Source: Perilla frutescens (taxonomy: Eukaryota; Streptophyta; Magnoliopsida; Lamiales; Lamiaceae). Taken from it: DNA of 64,000 nt. Shown piece by piece: positions 1-10,620 of this stretch. The stretch is from assembly GCA_026008535.1 (NCBI GenBank), contig BRKX01000007.1, forward strand, positions 50,767,001 through 50,831,000. The letters run 5' to 3'. The notes beneath the pieces were generated by a model. It saw only the letters and a list, made by a program, of their open reading frames with translations, had not been told where the DNA came from and searched no databases. Made by a program: the position numbers and the translations under genes. Numbering within the stretch: the stretch's first letter is position 1; each line of letters begins with the position of its first letter.

Positions 1-477
1 CAACAAAGTAGATAGAATTTAGGGAATGAGAGAATGATCGAGAGAGAGAGAGAGAGAGGGAGAAATGAGGGAGATTTGGATAAAGTTTTTCTTCCCTTTC
101 ATTTCCTTTCCAACAACCCTAAATACCAAGTTGTGGGGACCAACTTTAATACAAAATAACAATAATATGAAATCCTATCTCGTACTACTCTCAGTGAAAC
201 CATTCACTTGATTGAAAATACATAAAAATAAAGATAAATACACATAAGTTTAGATCTCTTAATCTCTTGACAAGTGTATGACTCATATCTCATTTAAGGG
301 CTGCTGGATAGTTGACACTTGGCCTCCACCTTCCACTTTGACTTCCACATCTCCCCAATCTTCAGAACACGTCTTTGTTTCAGCTATAGTTTGCTCAAAG
401 ATCTTATTTTTATTCCCAATTTCCAGATTCATGACAGTCTTTTTTACACCACGATTAATTATAATTGATTTTTGCAG
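1..477. other. Intergenic sequence, no gene seen
   Basis: AT-rich sequence with a short (GA)n run at about 40-58. The open frames here are short, lack codon bias and match no family I recognise. The stretch may be the upstream part of the Ulp1-bearing element that follows. Confidence 0.5.
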
Positions 478-1083
478 GAGGTCCTCAGAGAATGGAAGAG
501 ACTTCATCCTCTCGACCCTGATTGCTTACAGACATACAAGGATGATGACTACCAATAGTGGATACCTCCAGTAGGATTGATACATCGGATCCATGGTAGT
601 GATGGGCAGTATCAGGTGTCATGGCTGAGGCGTGATTATATAAGTTAACTTCACGAGAAATTAAAATTGTAATATATTATTTGCTAACATTGTTCTTGAA
701 CTGAACCCTATGTTATGTTGTAGGCAATCGTGGTATTTAACATTTTGGAGCAGCACTGGGTAGTGGTCCGTATCCGCCTTATAGACTGGGTAGTGGAGTT
801 GTATGACTCCTTTCTATATCACATGGACAATCCGAGTGATTGTGTGCTCTACACGAGGTGACATAGAGAGTTGATGCCTCCTACTTCGTCTACTTCCACA
901 TCTACTCGTATGTGCCGGATTTTGGCAAGGTCGTCAAATGCCACCTCGATGTGCTTTTGCGATGACCTTGGATAGGTCTATACCAGATCAGTATATACAG
1001 ATGGATGGCACCAGCTATGGAGTATATGCACGTATGTACATGGATCGTCTACTGGGTGGAGGCCTCCCTCGTCGAGTGTAAAT
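478..1083 (+). pseudogene. Ulp1-type (C48) cysteine protease relic
   Basis: This is a decayed fragment of a SUMO-protease-like (Ulp1, peptidase C48) domain, a domain often carried by plant CACTA and Mutator-like transposons. Two pieces are visible. About 478-645 encodes a run ending WLRRDYI, followed by an intron-like stretch whose acceptor TTGTAG ends at 723. About 724-1083 encodes EQHWVVVRI, with the catalytic His at 754-756, then VELYDS, which would hold the Asp. Near 1000-1060 the frame reads GTSYGVYARMYMDRLLGG, which lines up with the Gln...Cys box of the family, but the expected Cys is Tyr. In-frame stops and the missing nucleophile mean it is dead. It directly precedes an array of CTCGATTAA repeats, so I infer that it belongs to a DNA transposon rather than to a host SUMO protease gene. 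Confidence 0.6.
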
Positions 1084-1690
1084 TAGCCTCGATTAATTTA
1101 AAAATGCCTCAATAAATTCTAAAAATGTCTCGATTAATTCTAATAGCCTCGATTAATTTTAAACTATGCCTCAATTAATTGTAATTTAAATTATGTCTCG
1201 ATTAAATTTAAAATGAGCCTCGATTAAGTTAAAAAAGTTACAATTAATTTTACAAATAGTCACGATTATTTCTAAAATAAGCCTCGATTAATTTAAAAGG
1301 AGCATCGATTAATTTAAAATTAGCTTCAATTAATTCTAATAGTCTAGATTAATTTTTAAAATGAGCATCGATTAATTCTAAAAATGCCTCGACTAATTCT
1401 AATAGTCTCGATTAATTTTAAACTATGCCTCAATTAATTTAAACTATGTCTCGATTAAATTTAAAATGAGCATCGATTAAGTTAAAAAAAGTCATGATTA
1501 ATTTTATAAATAGCCACGATTATTTCTAAAACAATCCTCGATTAATTTAAAAGGAGCATCGATTATTTAAAAAATACCTCGATTAATCGAGCATAAGTCT
1601 CGATTAAAATTACAAAATTTCTAAACAAGCCCTAGATTAGTTTAAACATACACTCGATTAAACAAAAGGCCATGATTAAAGTCTACGACA
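1084..1690. repeat. Left array of degenerate CTCGATTAA-type repeats
   Basis: More than twenty variants of CCTCGATTAATTT or CATCGATTAA occur at spacings of about 20-30 bp. A higher-order repeat of roughly 260 bp is visible: the blocks starting near 1140 and near 1400 repeat the same order of variants. The related array at 17640-18065 uses the same core. Dense short motifs next to a Ulp1 relic resemble the subterminal repeats of CACTA or Mutator-like elements. I could not locate the terminal inverted repeats. Confidence 0.6.
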
Positions 1691-2036
1691 TGCAAATCAT
1701 CAATATATAAAGATTAAAGGGTACGACATGCAAATCTCTCTCTCTTACCTATTTTTAAATCTAACAACACATATGCAATATAATCAAAACAAGAAATATT
1801 TACATAATAATTTCAAACAAAATGGACAGTACAAAACATACCTTTGAAAATTGATGAAAAATTTCATGCACTACTTTTTTCTTGAGAAAAATCTTTCGCA
1901 CGCCTTGCTCCAAAATATTTCTCCAACTTTTGCTCTAACTCTTTTTGGTCGATTTTGTAAGCTTGCAAGAGAGTCTAAGGAAGCATCCAGATCTGAACCA
2001 ACGTGTTTTGATATCGATCAGCTTTTTGGTGAAGAC

Positions 2037-2640
2037 ATGGCTCTCAATCAAGTACCCGAGCAAGAACTTCAAATCAGAGAGTTAGGTCGCCACAGAAACA
2101 ATCGACCGATTTGCATCATGCTTCATACAATTGCAAACAACTCTGAGATACGCCCTATTTTCATTCAAGTTTTGCCTAAGTTCGGCGATTTTCCTGGAGA
2201 AAGTGCACATAAGCACTCAGCTGAATTTGATCTAGTTTGCTCTACTCTTCGCCCTCAAGATTTTTCTTCCGATAATTTGAAACTACTAACTTTTTCTCAT
2301 ACTTTGCAAGGCAATGCTAGAGATTGGCTATTTGATCTTCCATCTGGTTCGATTACCACCTGGAATGAGTTAGAAGAACAATTCTTGCGCAAGTTCTTCC
2401 CGGAGTCCAGAGCTGTAAATTTGAGAATGGCGATCAGCAGCATCAAGCAGAAGCATAATGAAAGTCTAGCCGACTACTGGGAGAGATTATAATAGTTGTG
2501 CCGTAAATGTGCAGACCACGGTTTCTCTGAATATCAGTTGTTCACTAACTATTTTTATCGTGGTATGTCAACTTTTGACAAGAAAATAGTCAACGCTGCT
2601 AGTGGAGGATCTCTCACCAACAAGACTCTCTGGCCGAGGT
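2037..2640 (+). pseudogene. gag: Athila gag, capsid region (broken)
   Basis: This encodes the retrotransposon gag domain that forms the virus-like particle. The recognisable part covers a run with LQGNARDWLFDLPSGS and TTWNELEEQFLRKFFP, which are hallmark capsid-region motifs, then LADYWERL just before a stop at about 2490. The same frame continues past the stop with further gag-like sequence (LFTNYFYRGM). Near 2630 the reading shifts by a frameshift into the zinc-knuckle section. I prefer the Met at 2037 (MALNQVPEQE) because gag similarity begins after it; an in-frame Met at 1851 would add about 60 residues with no resemblance to gag. Confidence 0.75.
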
Positions 2641-2659
2641 AAAGCAGCTCATCATCGAC

Positions 2660-3277
2660 ATGGTTTCTAGAGGTCAGCAGTATGAGAATGAGGACGATGA
2701 TCGATACCGACATGTGAAGGGAATTGAGCGAGCAGACAGCTCCAGTGTTAATGAGAAGATCGATGCTCTGACTTCTCTTGTTCGAGGTCTAGTTGTAGCA
2801 CAGACGCAAAACGTCCGTTGTGGAGTATGCTCAGAAAATGGGCACTTTACTGATGCTTGTCCTACATTGCAAGATCCGTCAACTGAACAAACATGCTATG
2901 GATCCGGAGATGCACAGCAAGATGCCCTTAGACGAAGGAAGTATGATCCGTACTCAAACACATACAACCCAAGTTGGAGGGATCATCCAAACTTCAGTTG
3001 GAAGCAGCCAGATCAGAACATGCCATGAGTTTTGCCTCAGAGGCAGTCGCATGGTAGTCAGTATGCCCATACCGACCATGCTGGACCGAGCATGAATGAC
3101 ATCATGAAGTGTTTGGAGTAGAGCAGTGCACTTGTGAATAGCCTAGCATAAAATGAAAAAGCATTCCAGCAGGAAACACAAGCTGCCTTGGGGAGTATGG
3201 GTACTCAAATCACCCAACTCGTCATTCAAGTGAACAAACTTCAGTCAAATTAAGGCAAACTCTCATCCCAAGCTTAA
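2660..3277 (+). pseudogene. gag: Athila gag C-terminus with zinc knuckle
   Basis: This is the nucleocapsid portion of gag. A CCHC zinc knuckle is visible as CGVCSENGHFTDAC (about 2821-2862), which would bind RNA. Downstream are the low-complexity YDPYSNTYNPSWRDHPNFSW motif and a Gln-rich region, both usual between gag and protease in Athila elements. In-frame stops occur at about 3026, 3119, 3148 and 3252, so the linker into the protease is not translatable here. Confidence 0.7.
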
Positions 3278-4309
3278 ATGAACCCAAAAATGAATGTTAG
3301 TGTTGTCACTTTGAGAAGTGGGAAGGAATTAGCCGAGTTGGAGGCTAAGAAGAAACAAAAAGAGCCAGAAGAGCACATTGAGGTGCCGAAAAAACAATCC
3401 GGAGAAAAGGAAGAACAATCTGTCGTGCCTTTTCCACCTAAGGTAAGTATTGAATCGAAAATTTCTAACTCTCAATCTCTAGTTGCAGCACCATTCCTGT
3501 CAAGGTTGATTCAAAACAAAAAGGAGGATGATGAAAAGGAGATCATCGAGCTGTTCAAGAAGGTAGAAATCAATTTTTCTTTGATTGATGATATTAAGCA
3601 AGTTCCCAGGTATGCAAAATTCTTGAAGGAATTGTGTGCTAAGAAGATGAGATATGGGAAAGATGTAAGGATAAAAGTGGGTGAAAATATTTCTGCTGTC
3701 ATTCAAAGAAAATTACCACAAAAATGTAGGGATCCTGGTATGTTTACTATTCCTTGCATTATTGGCAGTAAGAAAGTTGAGAGAGTCATTTTAGACTTAG
3801 GCGCATCCATTAATGTCATGCCCCTTTCCATGTATAAGGAATTGCAGTTAGGTCCTATGAAAGAAACTCGTGTTGTCATTCAATTAGCCGATACGTATAA
3901 TGCATATCCTCAAGGTATGGTTGAAGATGTTCTAGTTAAAGTTAATGATTTGATTTTTCCTATGTATTTTTACATTGTCGACATGGATGATTCATTTTCA
4001 GCACAAAGATCTTTGATTATTTTAGGAAGACCATTCATGAAAACTGCAAGAACAAAAATTGATGTTGATAAGGGCATGCTTAGCTTTGAATTTGATGGTG
4101 ATATTGTTACATTTAATATTTTTGAAGCTATGAAGCATGTTGAGGACCCTGAAGCTTTGTATATGGTTGATATTGTTGATCATTTGGTTGACGATTTTGT
4201 TGAGAGCCATTTTAGGGACGATAAGTTGGAACAGGTACTCTTTAGTACGTTAATTGAAACCGCTGCAATCATAGAAGAAGATATAGAGATTCGAGATGTT
4301 ATCATGTAG
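3278..4309 (+). pseudogene. pol: Athila aspartic protease and start of pol
   Basis: This open frame of 343 codons starts at VTLRSGKELAELE, the conserved segment just upstream of the protease. The protease active site reads LDLGASINVMPLSMY near 3790-3834. DLGAS in place of the usual DTGA or DSGA is normal for this lineage. Further on, IILGRPFMKTARTKIDVDKG is the conserved ILGRPF box of the protease fold. The frame ends at an in-frame TAG at 4307-4309 that separates it from the next pol segment. It is the longest intact stretch of this element. Confidence 0.8.
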
Positions 4310-5930
4310 ATGTATGCCACCAGTGAGTTTCCCACCCGGTATTTGTCAAGCAATATGCCTATACCGATCAACTCAGAGCCGATTTTTCCATCTGTTGTGA
4401 AGGCTCCCGTGCTGGAATTGAAGGTGCTACCTGAGTATCTAAAATACGTCTTTTTAGGAGAAAAAGACACGTTGCCTGTCATCATAAGCAAGGTGCTGAG
4501 CCCAGAGCAAGAAGGACGGTTGGTTGAGCTATTGAAAAGAAATAAGGGAGCAATTGGCTGGACCTTAGCCGATATAAAAGGGATCAGTCCTAATATATGC
4601 ATGCACCAGATTTTTCTTGAGTCGGATTGCAAGCCATCTAGAGATCCACAAAGAAAATTGAACCCTGTCATGAAAGAAGTGGTACTCAAAGAAATCCTCA
4701 AGCTACTCCAACTAGGGATTATTTACCCAATCTCCGACAGTGTTTGGGTTAGCCCAATGCACGTGGTACCAAAGAATTTCGATTTCTAGTTGGTCAAGAA
4801 TGAGAACAATGAGTTGATCCCTATGAGGCTTCAGACTGGTTGGCGCATGTGCATCGATTTTCAGAAGTTGAATGATACTACACGCAAAGATCATTTTCCC
4901 TTGCTGTTCATTGACAAGATGCTCGAACGATTGGCTGGAAAATCTTTCTTTTACTTCCTAGATGGTTATTCGAGCTACTTCTAAGATCAAGAAAAGACGA
5001 CTTTCACATGTCCATTTGGAACATTCACTTGTCGAAAAATGCCATTTGGTTTGTGTAACACTCCCGACACTTTCCAATGATGTATGATGAGTATCTTCTC
5101 CGACTTGATTGAAAGCTGTATAAAGATTTTTATGCATGATTTTACAGCACATGGAGACTCCTTCGATCAATGTTTGAATAATTTGGACAAAGTACTAAAG
5201 AGGTGCGTGGAGACAGATTTAGTACTTAATTTTGAGAAGTGTCACTTCATGGTGAAGCAAGGCATTATGCTCGGCCACGTTATTTATGAGAAAGGGATCG
5301 AAGTAGACAAGGTGAAGGTTGATCTAATTGTAAAGCTACCCTATCTGTCGAATGAGAAGGAAATCCGAGCCTTTCTAGGCCATGCGGGTTTCTACAAATG
5401 TTTCATCCAAGATTTCTCAAAGATTGCACAACCTCTGACAAAGTTGCTGCAGAAAGATGCCCCGTTTATCTTCGATAACAAATACAAGGAGGCTTTCAAC
5501 TTGTTGAAGAGCAAACTCACTTCTACTCCTATCATACAACCACCACAATGGGGGTTACATTTTGAGATCATGTGCGATGCAAGCGACTTTGCTGTTGGAC
5601 CTGTACTTGGGAAAAAGAGTGGGAAGAATAGCCATGTGATATATTATGCCTCGAAAACTCTTAATCACACTCAATGCAACTACACGACGATGAAGAAGGA
5701 GCTACTTGTTTTTGTCTTTGCATGTGAAAAATTCAGATCTTACCTTGTTGGATCAAAGGTTGTGGTGTACTCTGACCATGTTTCTTTGAAGTATCTACTC
5801 TCCAAAAAGGAATCTAAGCCTCGTCTCATCCGTTGGGTGCTTCTGCTATAGGAATTCTACTTGGAAATCAAGGATAAAAAGGGGGCTGAGAACAATGTTG
5901 CTGATCATTTAAATAGGCTGCTGACAAAGT
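4310..5930 (+). pseudogene. pol: Athila reverse transcriptase and RNase H (broken)
   Basis: Reverse transcriptase motifs run in order: SVWVSPMHVVPK (about 4741-4776), GWRMCIDFQKLNDTTRKDHFPL, FYFLDGYSSYF, TFTCPFGTF and MPFGLCNTPDTFQ. The catalytic YxDD-type box should read FMDDF but reads FMHDF near 5129-5143, so one metal-binding Asp is lost. RNase H follows with [14 protein letters not shown] and [11 protein letters not shown], keeping the Asp-Glu-Asp set. In-frame stops occur at 4787, 4982, 5078 and 5849. Together with the catalytic change they rule out activity. Confidence 0.8.
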
Positions 5931-6989
5931 CAGACGGTATGCCCATACCGGATGATTTTCTTGATGAACTTTTGCTGGCAGTTGCAAGTGTAACTCCTTG
6001 GTATGCTAATTTGGTAAATTATTTGACTACTGGGATGTTTCCAAAAGGAACTGAAACTGCAAGGAAGAATAAATTGAAGAGCCAAGCTAAATACTTCATA
6101 TGGGACGACCCCTACTTATGGAAGACTTGTGCTGATCAAGTGATTAGGAGGTGCATTCCCGATGATGAGATCCAGTTCATCCTGACTTTTTGTCATGCCC
6201 ATGCGTGTGGAGGCCATTTTGGGCCGAAAAGGACAGCCCGCAAAGTCCTTGATTGTGGTTTTTATTGGGAGATAATTTTGAGGGATGCTTATTACTTCTG
6301 CAAGAACTGTGATCGATGCCAACACACTGGTAATATCTCTTCAAAAAATGAGATGCCTCGGGTTCCCATCTTGGTGTGCGAAATTTTTGATGTATGGGGC
6401 ATGGACTTCATGGGCCCCTTTCCCAGTTCATTCAGCAACTCCTACATTCTTTTGGCCGTTGATTATGTCTCCAAGTGGATCGAGGCCAAGGCCACTCATT
6501 CGAATGATTCTAAAGTGGTTTTCAAGTTCCTCAAGACCAATATCTTCCAACAGTTTGGTTTTCCTCATGCCATCATTAGTGATCAAGGTACACACTTTTG
6601 CAATCACACCTTAGAGGCTCTTTTCAAGAAATATGAGGTTTATCATCGAGTTGCCACTGCATACCATCCTCAATCCAACGGCCAGGTTGAAGTCTCGAAT
6701 AGAGAGATCAAGAGCATATTGGAGAAGACAGTGAACCCAAATCGAAAGGATTGGAGCCTGCGTCTTAACGATGCGGTATGGGCATACCGCACAGCTTACA
6801 AATCACCTATAGGGATGTCTCCTTATAGATTTTTTTTGGGAAGCAATGCCACCTACATGTGGAACTGGAACACAGAGCTTTCTAGGCTGTTAAACAATGT
6901 TATCTTGATCCCGCAATAGCCGGCCATGAACGAAAGTTCCAATTGCAAGAGCTCGAGGAAATTCGATTAGAGGCCTATCACAATATGAG
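5931..6989 (+). pseudogene. int: Athila integrase, 5' part (split by the Tekay insertion)
   Basis: The zinc-binding HHCC region is seen as [10 protein letters not shown] followed by CKNCDRCQ. The catalytic core keeps all three acidic residues: Asp in [10 protein letters not shown], Asp in [10 protein letters not shown] and Glu in [30 protein letters not shown] follows. A frameshift at the T-run near 6828-6836 moves the true continuation to another frame, which runs to the insertion point at 6989. The remaining C-terminal part resumes at 12183 beyond the nested element. Confidence 0.8.
6985..6989. repeat. Left target duplication of the Tekay element (atgag)
   Basis: These five bases directly precede the TGTAACACCC LTR start. 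The partner at 12178-12182 reads acgag, with one mismatch. The Athila integrase frame continues directly after the second copy, which fixes the insertion point. Confidence 0.75.
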
Positions 6990-7450
6990 TGTAACACCCT
7001 AGATTTTCAGATAAGGTTTAGAGGATTCTTAATGGTAATTAATTGGTTAAGAAAGAAATTTAATTAAGGTCAAATGTCAGTCACGACTTTAAGGGTCAGT
7101 TTTCGTGAAATTGTCTTTTCAAAAAATGTGATCTTAATTCTGTTTTGGCCATTTGTGGTCTTATTAAAAAGGTTTTAATTCAAAGAGTGTGCTAATGTTC
7201 TCGGAATTTTATTCTGAAGTCATTTGAGTTTCTGGTGATGACGTATTTAAAGAATGAATGAATAGTAACTTTTGCGTGCGTTCGTATTTTGAGAAATTTA
7301 TGAAATCCTGCTCGTTGATCCGAGTATAGTTCTGTTAGGCCCCTTTTATGGAAACTGACTCAAGGATTCCGTTGGTGTTCACGGATTTCCATTCTGAGGT
7401 TAATCGAATGCTCGGGAGCAAAACCTGTCAGTCTGTGTAAATAGTAAACG
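6990..7450 (+). repeat. 5' LTR remnant of the Tekay element
   Basis: Sequence similarity to the 3' LTR at 8966-9426 runs from TGTAACACCC to about AATAGTAAA, then stops abruptly. The LTR promoter region with its TATA box is missing. A 12-bp direct repeat (gataattgaagc) is present at 7450-7461 and 7512-7523, close to the deletion junction. Confidence 0.8.
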
Positions 7451-7499
7451 ATAATTGAAGCATTCAAGCACAAATCACCACGATAGTCGCTCAGCCCGA

Positions 7500-8930
7500 C
7501 CTGAGGTAAAGGATAATTGAAGCCCAGAGAGGAGACGAGTTTCTCGAAAAGAAAAGACTAGAAGCATGATCGAATAGCTCGCAAGATTTTATAGAAGCCA
7601 CCGATAACGCGCTCTTATTCAAATGAAGGCTTTGTGTGCCAAGAAAGGAAGAACTAAAGGAGAAAATCATGTGCAAAGTATATGATACTCCATACACAGC
7701 ACATCCCGGAAGCACCAAGATGTATCAAGACCTCAAGAGGAACTTCTGGTGGAATAACATGAAGAGGGAGATAACCGCCTTCGTACAAAGGTGTTTGAAC
7801 TGTCAGCAAGTGAAAGCTCTACATCAAAAACCTTCTGAGTTGCTCCAACCCTTAGAAATTCCTGAATGGAAGTGGGATCATATCAATATGGACTTTGTTG
7901 TAGGTTTGCCAAAGTCTAAGCGAGGGAATACTGCTATTTGGGTAATCGTTGATCGATTATCGAAATCAGCACATTTTGTTAAAATGACGGATGAGCTAGA
8001 TCAATTAGCCCAGCTGTATGTTAAGGAAGTTATGCGTTTGCACGGAGTGCCGGTCTCGATTATATCAGATTGTGATATGAGATTTATGTTAAGATTTTGG
8101 AGAAGCCTACAAGAAGCAATGGGATCAAAGCTCAATTTCAGTACGGCATTTCATCCTCAAATGGATAGCTAGTCCGAAAGAACTATCCAGATTCTAGAAG
8201 ACATGCTTAGAGGAGTAGTCATCGATCAAGGAAGCAGTTGGGAGGAATTACTACCATTAGTAGAGTTTGCGTACAACAACAGCTACCAGTCATCGATCGG
8301 CATGGCCCCTTATGAAGCCCTGTATGGAAGAAAGTGTAGATCGCCCTTGTTTTGGGATGAAGTTGGAGAGAGAAGGATACTTGGACCTAAAATGGTCCAG
8401 GAAGTTGTCCAGAAGATCGAGCTTATACGTCAGCGAATCAAGGAGGCTTAAGATAGACAAAAGGCTTACGTAGACGAAAGAAGAACGGAGCTCAGCTTTG
8501 ACGTTGGAGATAAAGTGTTCTTGAAGGTGTCTCTGTCAAGAAAAGTAGTTCTTTTTGGCAAACGAAACAAGTGAAGGCCCAGATTTATTAGACCTTTTGA
8601 AATTCTAGAGAAGGTGAATGAAGTAGCCTACAGATTGGCCTTACCACCCAACCTGAGTGACGTTCATGACATCTTTCATGTCTCAATGTTGAGGAAGTAA
8701 GTGTTTAATCCAAAGCACGTGATTAGCAAGGAAGAGATAGTCCTGAATGAGGACTTAGCCTATAAAGAAAAGCCCCAGGCCATTGTGGATCGAAAGATCC
8801 AGAAGTTGAGAAACAAGGAGATCAGTCTTGTAAAAGTAATATGGAACCATCATGGTTCAGAGGAGGCAACCTGGGAGCTTGAATCGGAGCTGCTCAAGAA
8901 GTACCCTGATATCGTTTATCATGATTAGTA
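7500..8930 (+). pseudogene. int: Tekay integrase with C-terminal chromodomain (broken)
   Basis: The integrase starts with RLCVPRKEEL near 7627. The zinc finger follows as HPGSTKMYQDL and CLNCQQVK. The core reads EWKWDHINMDFVVGLP (first Asp), ISDCDMRFML (second Asp) and SERTIQILEDML (Glu). FAYNNSYQSSIGMAPYEALYGRKCRSPLFW is the standard chromovirus segment near 8266-8355. The C-terminal chromodomain is recognisable as VIWNHHGSEEATWELESELL (about 8836-8895) and would have targeted integration to marked chromatin. In-frame stops occur near 7624, 8170, 8449, 8572 and 8698, so it is inactive. Confidence 0.85.
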
Positions 8931-8949
8931 AATTTCGGGATGAAATTTA

Positions 8950-8965
8950 TTTAAGAGGGGTAGAA
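8950..8965 (+). other. Polypurine tract of the Tekay element
   Basis: The run ttaagaggggtagaa sits directly before the TG of the 3' LTR. It would be the plus-strand primer site. Confidence 0.7.
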
Positions 8966-9662
8966 TGTAACACCCCAGATTTTCAGAAAAGGTTTAGAGG
9001 ATTCTTAATGGTAATTAATTGGTTAAGAAAGAAATTAAATTAAGGTCAGATGTCAGTCACGACTTTAGGGGTCAGTTTTCGTGAAATTGACTTTTCAAAA
9101 AATGTGATCTTAATTCTATTTTGGCCATTTGTGGTCTTGTTAAAAAGGTTTTAATTCAAGGAGTGTGCCGGTATTCTCAGAATTTTATTCTGAAGTCATT
9201 TGAGTTTCCGGTGATGAAAAACGTATTTAAAGGATGAATGAATAGTAACTTTTGCATGCGTTCGTGTTTTGAGAAATTTACGAAATCCTCCTTGTTGATC
9301 TGAGTATAGTTCTATCAGGCTCCTCTTATGGAAAATGACTCAAGGATTCCGTTGGCGGTCACGGATTTCCATTCTGAGGTCAATCGAGCGCTCGGGAACA
9401 AAATCTGTCAATCTGTGTGAATAGTAAAAAGTAATTTCAAAAAGGGAATCTTTGCTCGTCTTTCCTCTGACGACCCCGTCTTCATCACAAATCAAGTTGG
9501 TTCACTAGTATTCGAGCCATCGAGTTTCCTGCTATTTTTAGATTCCATGTCTGAGGTCATTTGGACCTCGACATCGAATAAAGCAGCTTTTAACCGAACC
9601 CGGGGTAACTTTTGCAGTGTATCCGCATTGGAGTAGCTTCTCAAGGAAGCCAAGCTCCCTTC

Positions 9663-9670
9663 TATAAATA
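9663..9670 (+). promoter_or_regulatory. TATA box of the Tekay LTR
   Basis: TATAAATA is followed by AGAAGGACACC, in the middle of the LTR where the U3/R boundary of such elements lies. Confidence 0.55.
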
Positions 9671-10423
9671 GAAGGACACCCCTCACCATTCATTTGCTCA
9701 TTTCATCCATTCTTTTCACTTCCAAGAGAGTGGGAAAGCTCTGAGAGAAAAGTCGAGGTTCTGTCGAAGTAAAAAGCGTTCTTCGTGACTGTTTTGCAAG
9801 ACGACGAGCGGAGTGACGTGGAAAGGATGCGGTGAGGGAAGGTGCTAGGGGCGCCGTTGGGTCATAGTAGGCGGCTCTGCCATCGTTGCGACTCAACGAG
9901 ACGCCGAGCTAGCCACCTTCCTTCGACGCACCTAACCCCGTCCATTCTTGTTCGTTGGTCTCGATTTCCATTTCATTTCTGTCTTTTAATTCCGTATTTA
10001 CTTTCCGTTCTTCGTGTTCTTCATGTTCTTCGTTATTACTCGTTTACTTTCCGCCTAAAGTTATATTTCGATTCTCGTTAAAATTCCAAGTTAATAGCGT
10101 TTCCGTTATATTTCTCGTTGTTATACACGTTATTATTCCCGCTGTTATTCTCGTCATCAATTCTCGTAATTAGTTTCATTAAAGTTCCGTTCAAGTTATA
10201 TTTAAGATTTCATCATTATTTTAAGTGTTTAAGAAGGATTTTCGTGTTTATTCCGTTATAATGCCAATTTCTTTTTAAGATTAGAGCATGTTCGTTCCTA
10301 CATTTTATTCAAAGTTCTAAGCCTTGTTTCAAGTTTAAAACATCGAGAAAAAGGAGAGGCAACCAAGTAACGCCTCAACTAACACTTCGATCGAAGAAAT
10401 TTCAGGTCCGTAAGAGGGTACGG

Positions 10424-10620
10424 ATCGTGCCAGGCTGGTACTGCCCGTGCCAAGCTGTGCAAGTGCCCAGAAAAGCCTCGGGACTGATGGCACGGGCTGT
10501 GCCAAGCTGGCACTCACCGTGCCAGGGCACGCACGGACCGTGCCAGCTTGGCACGGCCTGTGCCAAGTGACCTGGGCGTGTTTTTCTCATCTTGAGGCCT
10601 AGCACGGCCCGTGCCAGGCT
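10424..10620. repeat. GC-rich palindromic patch (CACGG...CCGTG motif)
   Basis: The words GTGCCA and TGGCAC, often within GGCACGGNCCGTGCC-type palindromes, recur about ten times in 200 bp. The surroundings are AT-rich. The patch lies downstream of the LTR TATA box, so it would be in the transcribed leader. Confidence 0.6.

Noticed and set aside
278..574. 98-codon frame and its minus-strand partner
   Set aside because: No family resemblance; overlaps the start of the Ulp1 relic in another frame.
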